The notes under the pieces: generated by a model
Seen by the model: the letters and a program-made list of their open reading frames with translations, nothing else
What the model was told of the DNA's origin: nothing
The model's database searches: none
In this document: positions 25,946-36,470 of the stretch, piece after piece
Position numbering within the stretch: the first letter of the stretch is position 1
Layout of the letters: each line of letters begins with the position of its first letter
Source of the DNA: Bradysia coprophila
Lineage: Eukaryota; Arthropoda; Insecta; Diptera; Sciaridae
Reading direction: 5' to 3'
NCBI RefSeq assembly: GCF_014529535.1
Contig: NW_023503295.1
Location: 2,714,416-2,778,415 of the forward strand
DNA: 64,000 nt
Translations under genes and position numbers: made by a program

Positions 25946-28900
25946 TTAAATGTAAACTGGATTCTCTTGACCAGTTAGTAGTCGGAACATCGACGTCGGC
26001 ATCGTTTTCATTAAGATCTGAAATCGTAAGAATTTTGTCATGCCTATGCTAGCAACTAGCCAGAGAGTCTGAAATAACAAAATTGTTCGTACCTCTCCAA
26101 CGGACGTTGCCAGTAGATTGACGATTTTCTCGTGTGGTACAGCGACCACACTTTGATTGTTTATTTCTATTATTCTATGTCCCACTCGTACTCCGCCTCG
26201 TTCAGCAATTCCTCCTCTAAGTAGACTACATATCTGAATTTTGTAATAGAGTTTTCGGTCAAATCGAATCTATTATTGGTACACGACTGGACAACTTACA
26301 ACTCCATTTTGTACACTAAATCCAAGTTGATATTTCGTATTTGGCCGTTTGATTTTCACTTCAACGACTGGAGCGCACGGTACAACGGTGAATTTGACCA
26401 CAGTTTGCGTTTTCGAATTTTTTATGTAATTCTGGCATGTCGACAATGGCAATCCGACCAAACTGAGGCCATTTATCGCAATTATCTGGTCGCCGATATT
26501 CAACTGACCACATCGAGCCGCTGCCCCGGACGACGACAGATTAGCGATCACAACTGTCGGAAGCATAGAACCCCATCCCGATTCGACGATAACTACGCCC
26601 AATATTTCACCCTTCGCTTTCGGCACAACGACTTCCTTTTGCAATTCCTTTTTGGCAAATATTTCCAGTTCATCGCCAAATATTTCCTGACTGTTAAGCA
26701 CTTCTTGGTAATCCATTTCCTTCACAAAACTGTGATCTTCAATTCCGTTCGCTTTCAAGAACTCCATGTAGGCGACTTGAAACGCCTGACCGATTGATTG
26801 AGCTATAAATTGAGCCTCCTCACTTTCGAAAACGTGGCAAATCATTTTTGGCGTTCGATTTGGCTTGGGAGCATCATCAATTTCATTCGGTACAAATCGT
26901 CGGCGTGCCATTAATACTACCAGATCACCAATGTCGGCTATATAGGAAATCGTACGCAGTGCATGATCCATCATTATTTCCTTCAAATCGGTGTTCAGCA
27001 CCATTATCTTTTCGGTTGATATAAACAAATCGACTTCGGTGCTTGGTGCTTCGCCATCGGGAGCCTGAGAGTGACGATTTTTTTTTCAATTTCTTTTTTT
27101 TAAGATATGTGCGCTAGGGCGTATCGAATTTTTAGAATTTTAAGGGCCGCGATAGCCTGTGTGCGGAAAACGTAGATCATTGAAAACTAATTCCAGGCAT
27201 ATGGTTGATGGATCCGAAGGTGCCCGGGAAGAAGTCCCCCCGGACGACTTTAACTTTCAAATGGTCATAACTCGGAAAGTTGAGAGTATTTCTGAAAACA
27301 ATGTTCTAGCAGGATGTAGAGCGTTAAAAACTCTACAAAACTGCCAAAGAAACCGATGGTCCAAAAGGTGTGTCTGTCGAGGTTTTCTAACATCGAAAGT
27401 TCGACATTTTCGTTTTTGACTTTTATTTCCTGAGAGACAAATTATTAAGTTTAGCTTTTGGCATGAGGTTGTAGAGGAGGTCGAGTACTACCAGTACACT
27501 AGGCATTGTCCCGGTCGGCGATCCATCCGAAACCACTTTTTCAACATTAATGAATGAACTTTTTAAGTGTACCCACGTCGCCCACGAAGCCAGTGCAGAC
27601 ACTGTAACCGGTGTTGCTGAGTCGAGGTAACCTTGGCCAGTAAGTGCACATAATATTCCATAACAGTAGCTGAACTCTTTTACAAAATATTTGGGATCTC
27701 GATGTAGCACATTATATTGACACGGTATACCACGAAGTTCAACCTTTTGTAAAAATATCGAAAAATGTGTATTTGCAACGAAATCGACTTCTTACTACTG
27801 TTCGTGGGTCAAATAACTAATTAAAACGATTATTTGTTGTTTTTCTCACAAATTTCACTTTCTCAGATTTTGTAGTACAAAAGTATGGAATATTATGTGC
27901 ACTTACTGGCCAAGGTTACCTCGACTCAGCAACACCGGTTACATTGTCTGCACTGGCTTCGTGGGCGACGTGGGTACACTTAAAAAGTTCATTCATTAAT
28001 GTTGAAAAAGTGGTTTCGGATGGATCGCCGACCGGGACACTGCCTAGTGTACTGGTAGTACTCGACCTCCTCTACAACCTCATGCCAAAAGCTAAAGTTA
28101 ATAATTTGTCTCTCAGGAAATAAAAGTCAAAAACCAAAATGTCGAACTTTCGATGTTAGAAAACCTCGACAGACACACCTTTTGGACCATCGGTTTCTTT
28201 GGCAGTTTTGTAGAGTTTTTAACACTCTACATCCTGCTAGAACATTGTTTTCAAAAATACTTTTAACTTTCCGAGTTATGACCATTTGAAAGCTAAAGTC
28301 GTCCGGTGGGACTTCTTCCCGGGCGCCTTCGGATCCATGAACCATATGCCTGGACTTAGTTTTCAATGATCTACGTTTTCCGCACACAGGCTATCGCGAC
28401 CCTTAAAATTCTCAAAATTCGATACGCCCTAATGTGCGCAGTCGTGCAGTGTAATCAGTGTAATATGCTTGGCTTTGTGTATTATCGTAGCCGAGATCAC
28501 TTTCTTGCCTATAACTTAAAGTCAACTAGGACTTGGAGACTATCTTAAGATGATTAAATTGTGGCTTGCCGCCATTGAATTTCTGTTAAGTACGGTTTCC
28601 ACTCAACAAAAAGTGCTCAGTGAGAGAGCAAACTGTCAAGTAGACAAAGCAAAAATTGAAAAAAATCAATTCGGTTTTTCACACTGAGTGTGAGTACTTT
28701 TTTTGGTAAATGGAAATCAAGCCTTAGGCCTTTATTGGCGACCCACTATTTTATGTAACCTTGGGATATTATCAGAAGATACTGACGATGTCGCGGTTAC
28801 ACACTTTTTCTTAAAAGGCTTTGAGGAATTCGCCAAAAAGAGTTGTAATTGAGAACGGTTTGTCGAAATTTGTTCCTAACATGGCCTAAAGGAGGCAGAC

Positions 28901-31900
28901 GCACTTCTCGAATTTCGTTCGTTTAGTTCAAGAAGTGCGACACGCCTCGCCAATTAGCAGCACCATTGCCATCATCAGTCCAGTACAATTAATTACTATG
29001 ATGGTCAAATATCGACTGTTTGTAGTCGACAGGGTTCTGTACGATATTAAGAGACTACGATTGCTACTTACCAATGCCTACATGATAGAGCACATGAAAG
29101 GAAATGATTTAAAAATGAATTTTTCAAATACGATACCCATGCTGGCGTACTGGAAAAACATTTACCTTAATCCTAGAGACAGCCTCTTCTGCCTGCACCA
29201 TTCGCGTTGACTTTGTGGGCTGACCTTCGCAAACTAATTGCGTCGAACCGAGATATCTAGCTCGAAATAATACTCCTTCTATCAGAACTGATGTGTCGGA
29301 CAAGCGGCGTAACCTGGGATAGTTGGAAAAGCTTTAGCCGATAAGGTAACGAGCACATGATTTCGTGATAACTTACGCAACGTTTGTTGTTAAAAATGAA
29401 AGCATTTCAATGGATTATGAAGTAATGACATTAGTTACTTGATTCGGTTAAGCGAACTAGTTCAACAAACAGACAACTTACCTTCCTTGTTTTTACTTTT
29501 CTTCTTCTTTTCCGCATCCTGAAAATAGTGTTCATGAGACGTTACGCATTGATCGAACAACACCACCGCATTCAAATTGGTTTACCTTGTCTTCCTCGGA
29601 CAGATTTGAGCCGGTAGGACTTTCGTTATTTTTTGGCATTTCGATGGCCTTATCCGGTGACTTTTCACTATGCTCTGGCGAAGACATTGAACCACCAATA
29701 TCCAATAACTTACTGGTCGTGGAATTATTGGCTGTTATTTCCGGTGTTGTAGGCAATAGTGAATTTAGACCTTGTCTCAAAATGGAGCCCGAATTGTTTG
29801 CGGCTGCTTGCAGTTGTGGTGAAAATTTCGATAGAGATGACGACAGGAGCGACCTCGATTTTCGATCACACCAATTCTGCGCATTGAATGGTCCAATCAT
29901 AGCAGATAGCTCAGTTAGATCAATGTTATAGCCACCAACCTAAGGCTCGGAACGGGTTCGGGTTGACCTGATCAGTTCAGGTTATGACCCGAACCGGTCT
30001 TAGACCCGAACCGGAACTAAGACTTCGGGTTCAACCCGAACTTGACCCGAACCAGAATTTTCGATTTCGGGTTCCAACCGAACCCGACCCGAACCCGAAG
30101 TTATTCAGCCCGTACTTGACCCGAACCCGAATTTCCATTTCGGGTTTGACCCGAACCTGATCTGAACCCGAAATTTTCAAATAGATCAGGTCCGGTTCGG
30201 GTGACCCGAAAATTTTACACTAAAAAATGCCAAAAATTTCGGGCTAACCCGAACCGGACCTGATTTATTTGAAGATCTCGGGTTCAGGTCAGGTTCGGGT
30301 CAAACCCGAAATGGAAATTCGGGTTCGGGTCAAGTACGGGTTGAATAACTTCGGGTTCGGGTCGGGTTGGAACCCGAAATCGAAAATTTAGGTTCGGGTC
30401 AAGTTCGGGTTGAACCCGAAGTCTTAGTTCCGGTTCGGGTCAAGATCAGGTTCGGGTTCCGGTCTGACCGAACCCGACCCGTTCCGAGCCTTACACCAAC
30501 CTTATCATCATAAAAACCATGATCCTCTAATCGTTGATGACCGCTACCCAACAGACGATCAGTCTCCAGGTCCGTGTCAATCTCTTCCTCATCGCCACTA
30601 ACATTTCTAAGTACCGGTTCCGATTCCATACTCTCCACGGTGTTATCATAATGTCTAGAGGATGGAATCGGTAAAATTTTGTATCGCCTCAGTCATCGCG
30701 TGTGTCCTTACCTAGGTATCCAAACAGGCGAGCAAAGGCTTGGAGAAGAAACTAGATCTGAAACCATTTTCTTATCGTCAGTGCTTGGTAATGCTTTAGT
30801 CCGTTGCAGTGTGTTTTTTATGTCTTTCAAGGCAGCTTGAACATCGGGCGATGGCGATGAACTAGACACCATTGACGGTTTACGGTGAGGTGCTGGCGCT
30901 GGTGGTGGAGGCGTTAGCTGAACCATATCTGTACGGAAGCGTGAAAGTATGTTAGGAAAATGAAGAATATTTTTGTGTCGTGCGTCGGACACTTACTTAT
31001 CGAATACAATGAGTCCAGTTCGGGATCAATGTTTTTGAATATTTTATTGATGGGACTCGGTTGGTTGTCTCTCGTTTCTATTTGTTTAAATCGACTGATT
31101 TCGTCAATATTGTTTTCGTTTTTAATGAAATCTTCCTTGAAATTGCTAGCATTTCTCAGCATCGTGTTTTCCATGTTGTAGATTATGTCCGACTTGGTTG
31201 GTGTAGTACTTTTTCTGGTTTCCGTCATCGATTTGTTTCTCATGTCCATCACAACTGATATTCCAGACGGATTATTATTTTCCGTATCGGATGCATGACC
31301 GTCCGACGCATGGCCACTGGATAGACCGTCCTCCAATATGGGCATGCTGGTATAATACTTTGCATAATTCGTCGGGTAGCTATTGCTCACATTAAAATCA
31401 CCAGACAAACTGTCCAAGTCACCGCAATTCGAATCGTAATCAGTCGTTTCGGGTGAATAACGAAAGCACCTCGATTCGTTCCGATTCAAATGTTTAGCGT
31501 CATTGTCGAGCACCTCGCCGCTGCTGCGACTGGCCGAATCGAGGAAATAGTCAACGTTTCGCGTTTCGATCGGTTCCATTAACTGTTTGTTCGCCATGCC
31601 ATTCGTTTTCGGCGAATCAATTTCCGAAAATTCCTCAAATGGACTGCTGGCCAATCGTTGTCCGATGTATTTTGCAAAATCATTTTCCGGATTACCTTTG
31701 AACTCGTAATGTATGTCCTGGAAGAAGAGGGTTTTCTTTGCCGCTGTTCATCTTAAAGCATACTGAATGTACACTTACAATGCTATCGACGTCACTTCCG
31801 TTTTCAGGTACTTTTTCGTCATTTCCTGGACACTTGAAGAACTCTTCCAATACTTTGCGCGTTTCCGAAAATTCGTACAAATAGTCAAACGTCGAGTTTT

Positions 31901-34900
31901 TGGGCGGCTGTTCCGATATCGTCATGTCAGATGAGGTACCAATTTCGGAAACATCATTGCTGGTGTCGTCGGCATTTATTTGGTTGTAAGACGTTGTCGG
32001 ATTCGATATTTCCTGAGGTGTCATTAGTATGCGCTGTAAATAGGAATCAATTCCAAAAACAATCCAGCTGAAAATGTACCGACAGAGCATACCTGTGGAA
32101 AACCGGGACGCGGCGAGGAAAACAGGGACGACGTCATCGTTTTCTGGTTCTGCGCTGAACAAGGCAAATGAAGATCATTGTTTTGTCCGAAACGACGCGG
32201 TGAGCCATCGTATTCTTTGAGGAACAGACAAATGCCGCCCGTTAAAATGAAAATTCGAAAAAAAAAAATCTTCGGCTTCAGGCACAGCACTGCTACTAGC
32301 ATGAACACTGAATTGACAAGTGTGAAATTTGGAGGCTTTAGTGATCCGAGCTACCGCTTAGGATTGTTTGTATTGTATGTTTTAACTCATACAACGAAAG
32401 CAAGTCATCTATCTGTACAACAGAAACGCAGTGCCTGCTGTGATTTCATCAGCCTCCAAATATTGTCTATGTTCATGCTAGAAGCAGGGCTGAGGGATTC
32501 TTTCGAAAAACAGCCTACCGAAATCGGACGCATTTTCTAGTGGACTTTTTTATCTGTGCCTAGAGAGGTATTCGACCCTAGAAGCCAAAACCACTTTCAA
32601 AAAAATTCTTCGAAGTTTGCGTGGCTGATGAAAGATGATCAAAGACCGCAAACTTGCACTTTTCTTACAAAAATGTATCCAGTTACGCGAGCCGTACAGG
32701 GTCGTATGGGGTGTCAGCCGAATAGGGACTTATTGTGTTTAAAATTCATCGACACTGAAATGTGTGCAGTTGAAGTGTTCAACCGAAGACTTATACTCAG
32801 GGACGCCGACTTGTGTTTGGGAGTAGTGGTGCTCATACAACAAGCGAATCTGGGAGAAGTGGTGCTCTTTCAAGTAAAACTAGAAAGATGTAGTGGTGCT
32901 CATCATTCGAGTAGTGGTGCCCGAGCCTCGCTTGTCCTTAGAAGTCGGCGCCCCTGCTTATACTGTTCTTACTGAAATTTCTCGAGGTACACAAAACGTT
33001 CATGGTCGTGTAGGGTGTCATTTGACAGGTAATTTAATGTGCTTTTGGGCCAAATAGGGTCTTATCTGGTTTGGATGCATCTACGATGAAATAGAAGTTC
33101 AAATGTTTGGGTGTAGATATTTCATCATAGATGCATCCAAACGTCATAGGACCCTATTTGGCCCAAAAGAACATTAATTTACCTGTCAAATGACACCCTA
33201 CACGACCATGTACGTTCTGTGTACCTCGAGAAATTTCAGTAAGAACAGTGTAAGTCTTCTGTTGAAAACTTTAACTGCACACATTTCAGTGTCGTTGAAT
33301 TTTAAACCCAATAAGTCCCTATTTGTCCCGGAAGTACATGCAATTACCTTTCTAATGACACCCCACAAGATCCTGTACGGCTCGTGTAACTGGAGAAATT
33401 TTTGTAAGAAAAGTGCAAGTTTTCGGTTTTTGATCACCTTTCACCAGCCACACAAACTTCGAAGAATTTTTAGACCCGTACGAAGTACTGGGGTCTTATA
33501 GGTTTACGCATACGTTTGTAACACGTCGAATTGGACTCCCTGAGTAAGGGGAAACCTATTGTGGTTGTCTAGAGATGCCAAATCAGTGAAAAAAAAATGT
33601 CCGTCTGTCCGTCTGTCCGTCTGCACGATAACTTGAGTAAAACGCATCCGATTTTGAAAATTCTTTTTTTTCCCGTTTGGTAATGTCAAAAGACAGGCTA
33701 AGTTCGAAGATGAGTGATTTTGTATCGACCCTTCCCGAGCTGTGGCCCAATAAGTGCTTTACGGTTTTTCGAAGATATCTCCGGACATTCAAACGTTACA
33801 CTTGTAAGTGATACGTCAAATAAAAGGTATTTACAATACCGATCGACAAAAAAAAAGTTTATGGAAATCGGATGACCGACTCGTGAGTTAGACCCCTTGG
33901 TGTGAAACAGGCACAGGGCGGCAAGCAGTTTTTGCTTGTAGGTCGGTCACATTTCAACATATTTCGTCTGTTTTAGCTTTATTAGATAGGTATTGACCGT
34001 ACCAATCAGGGAAAAAAAAGTTTTTGAAATTATGTTCTCCGGAGCGTGAGCTAGGTCTCTTGGAGTGAGCTCTTATCTGGCTACTCGGCCGTACAGTGAA
34101 CGTGGAGTATTTTGTCAATATCTCGAGTAAATTTTGACCGAATTTCATGAATTTTTTTTTGTTTGAAAGGTATTAACGAATGTAAAGCGTCGGTAAAATT
34201 TCCGGTCTCCTAACAAAATGGCTGCCGGTGGCCATATTGGATTTTCATAAAAGTGATATATCTTGGGAGAAATGGTACTTACGAGAGTTTCTGTTAACAT
34301 GTAAATAATTTGTTATGTGTGTGGGGTGTTTCAGGCATTCCATATATGGACATCTATATATATATATCTATATTCACCTATATTGAGCTATATACAGGCA
34401 TATACAGCGATATAATAGCATATTCATCTGTGAAATGTTTATTTATAGGTAAATATAGCGGTATATAGCTGTTTAAATAGGAATTTATGAAAGTTGACTT
34501 CGTACGGGGCTGTCTATATTGCCTCCGGCAATTTATTTGTATATGATAACAAGGCAAAGAGTGGATAATGTAAGTGATTTTAAAGGGCGAATAGCTTTTC
34601 AGTAGAGAATGAAGTAAAAGAAATGAAGAGTTTCACAGTAAAGGCTTTTGATACGAATAGGTGTTTCGTACGGGTCGGCGTTAGCTATGTTTTTGAAAGT
34701 GGTTTTGGCTTCTAGGGTCGAATATCTCGCTAGGCACATACAAAAAAGTCCACTGGAAAATGGGTCCGATTTCGGTAGGCTGTTTTTCAAAAGAATCCCT
34801 CGGCTGTGCTTCAGGCTAACTCACCCATGATTCCCGAAATGTTTTTCAGTGAGTCTCCAATCGACGCATTGCCGTAATTTCTATCTAAATACTCGATACC

Positions 34901-35796
34901 AGCATCGTAATTCGATTTGCCGACCGTATTGTCTAACGCAGCATGTTGCCGTATCGTCGCATAGTCATCCAACGAGGCAGCGTGTTGAGAGTCCGTTGTA
35001 ATTCGCAAGTCTAAATGTTGGTGGACACAAATGAATTTAAAATGAGAAAAATAGATCGTTAGTATTGCATGACAATCCGCAGTCAATGAGTTAAAAATGT
35101 GTATGTACTTTGCCAATTCTCGCCGATGTCATCGAAGACAACAACTTCACCATCTTCAACTGCCATTTTGGTGGGCGAAACAATTTCAACGGAGCTAGGC
35201 CCATCTGTATGATTCACCGGGCTTCTGCCTACCCTAATATGATGACCGGTTTTCGGATAACTGACTCGTGTCTCTATCTCCGTTAAATCGGGAGAATTTA
35301 ATACAGTACTCGCTGGCGTTGTATTCGGTGTCCGTTTTCGCGTCTCCCAGTGATTTTCTTTGATAAATGGGTTTTGACTAGAATTGTAGTACGTTTGCTT
35401 CTGGGACAACAATTTTTGCGTATAATTTGAAACGGCTGAATTCGGCTGAAAGTCATAGTCTTCCTTTGTCTTGTAATAGTAGGAAGTCTTCTCGACCACC
35501 GGCTGTCGACTCATTAAAAACGGATTGGTATTGATGTTTGGTGATTTTGTCGCGGCAGACGACGATTCTGATGACAGAGACGATGGGGTCGGAGTCGTCA
35601 TTGAGTTAATGTTCATTGGATTCAAATTGATATCACTTTTTGGACGGCATTTAGGAAATAAAATTGAAATTTTCTCATTCAAACTGGATGATAGGTCTAA
35701 TTTTTGCACGCTAGTTGTAGCTAATGGTACGGCAATGGCTTTAGGATCAGATGTAGATGGCGTTTTGTTGTCAAGTGAAATTGTTGTGCTTACCAT
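25946..35796 (-). CDS. X11L: X11/Mint adaptor (PTB plus two PDZ domains)
   Basis: Neuronal/polarity adaptor that binds APP-type NPTY tails and synaptic partners. Coding segments: 35796-35109, 35010-34825, 32214-32093, 32033-31779, 31717-30997, 30928-30712, 30654-30495, 29939-29586, 29518-29482, 29287-29166, 27064-26300, 26233-26093, 26017-25946. They sum to 3840 nt, 1279 aa, all phases consistent. A low-complexity N-terminus is followed by the PTB (about 916-1061; [51 protein letters not shown]), PDZ1 (about 1106-1184; [15 protein letters not shown]), PDZ2 (about 1187-1265) and the PVYI tail, which in Mints folds back on PDZ1. An acceptor TTTTAG just upstream (exon from 35811) implies an unseen 5' non-coding exon. 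The gap 30494-29940 is a mobile element inside an originally continuous exon. Confidence 0.93.
27115..28431. mobile_element. hAT-like foldback, 1317 bp, 8-bp TSD, in X11 intron
   Basis: The ends TAGGGCGTATCGAATTTTTA and aaaattcgatacgccctA are inverted. atgtgcgc is duplicated exactly at 27107-27114 and 28432-28439. The two arms of about 600 bp mirror each other almost throughout; the centre is near 27800. Both arms carry the same frame (minus 27710-27423, and plus about 27890-28123) reading [19 protein letters not shown] and [16 protein letters not shown], with few differences. I do not recognise that peptide. The frame may be a captured gene fragment or chance. Confidence 0.85.
29941..30493. 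mobile_element. hAT-like foldback inside X11 coding exon (candidate introner)
   Basis: 553 bp with TIR TAAGGCTCGGAACGGG at both ends and an exact 8-bp duplication caccaacc at 29933-29940 and 30494-30501. Arms of about 250 bp, built of gaacccg/cgggttc words, mirror around about 30215. Without the element and one duplicate, the X11 frame reads straight through ([14 protein letters not shown]). With it, the frame runs into stops unless it is spliced. On the transcribed strand the junctions make GT/AAGG (30494) and CTTAG (29940). Splicing there gives DDKVGVGGYNID in frame; the weaker donor at 30500 would restore the original sequence exactly. Confidence 0.88.
32798..32956. mobile_element. hAT-like MITE, 159 bp, perfect 8-bp TSD
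   Basis: TIR CAGGGACGCCGACTT on the left and aagtcggcgcccctg on the right. cttatact is duplicated at 32790-32797 and 32957-32964. The interior repeats agtagtggtgctc three to four times. It is nested in foldback copy B; copy A lacks it at the equivalent position. Confidence 0.88.
33472..34687 (+). mobile_element. DINE/Helentron-like element, copy 2 (diverged)
   Basis: It starts AGACCCGTACGAAGTACTGG in a T tract, has a GTCC/GTCT run (33600-33633), and near the 3' end an inverted cgtacggggctgtc motif and attgcctccggcaat hairpin. The right end is approximate, at a gttagctatg/tttttg junction where foldback copy B resumes. Tandem short tatatatctatattc words lie at 34345-34480. Confidence 0.6.
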
Positions 35797-35811
35797 TTTT
35801 TGAATAACAAC

Positions 35812-36156
35812 CTAAAATCATAGAATAATTGAAAAAATGGAATTTGTTTTTTTTTGTTTGTTTTGGTTGTTGTTGTGGTGGTATTATGGTGTGGCTATTA
35901 ATAAAAGTTAAATTGAATAGATTCGTTAGTCAAAGAGAAAAAAGAAAACAAGAAACAACAAATTACCACTAATTGGGAAACATTTATAATTACTGGTAAC
36001 GGTTAATATGAATACATAAGATAGATAGATCCTCTATATACTATATAGGTGTACTAGAGGTTCCAGTTCATTATATTTTGCTATATTATCATAAAATAAT
36101 ATTTTATGTTTACAATTTATTTAAGATAGAACTCAGATAGTACCTAGTATATTATA
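35812..36156. other. AT-rich stretch upstream of X11 coding exon 1
   Basis: It is intronic to X11 if the inferred 5' non-coding exon lies further right. No exon is identified in it. Confidence 0.4.
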
Positions 36157-36470
36157 CAGTTGTGATAAGGATAATATGTCACCAAGGTGCAATATAGAAT
36201 CAATTTACTCACTAAAAGTTAGATTAATATACTTTTTACTTTTATACAAGTGATGGCTATCGTTGTACGATTAAATTCATTTCCAATAAAAAATAAAATA
36301 AAAAATAAAATAAAAATAAACAAAAAAAATCAAAGATTTATAAAACCAAAATCACTCAAAATTATTTAGTTTTTAACTCTCGTACAATATCGTCTTTAAA
36401 AGTGCGTTCCTCTATGCCAAGAAAGTTAACTATAAACATTCGTCAACGTTTAATTGAACGTAAAAGTAAA
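36157..36470 (+). repeat. Left copy of direct repeat (about 310 bp) bracketing the RT element
   Basis: It runs from cagttgtgataaggataata to cgtttaattgaacgtaaaag and matches 39927-40234 at about 95% or better. Differences are mainly in a poly(A/T)-rich tract plus a few substitutions. Confidence 0.85.

Larger units (their letters stand above)
32492..34801. repeat. Foldback element, copy B, in X11 intron 2
   Basis: Ends gagggattctttcgaaaaac and ctgtttttcaaaagaatccctc (mirrored), flanked by ggct on both sides, so possibly a 4-bp TSD. The arms match copy A (6897-7727). It is interrupted by a hAT-like MITE (32798-32956) and by DINE-like copy 2 (33472-34687). It starts about 20 bp inside the intron from the exon 2 donor. 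Confidence 0.75.

Noticed and set aside
29288..29312. Alternative acceptor CCCAG at about 29313 for the X11 PTB exon
   Set aside because: It gives an out-of-frame join with the preceding exon; the acceptor at 29289-29288 restores [10 protein letters not shown].
30399..30493. X11 exon reading on into the palindromic element
   Set aside because: The extra residues ([13 protein letters not shown]) are the TIR in translation, and the conserved frame resumes beyond the element.
35525..35803. 92-aa plus-strand frame
   Set aside because: It is antisense to X11 coding exon 1, with Asp/Gly runs reflecting Ser-rich codons.
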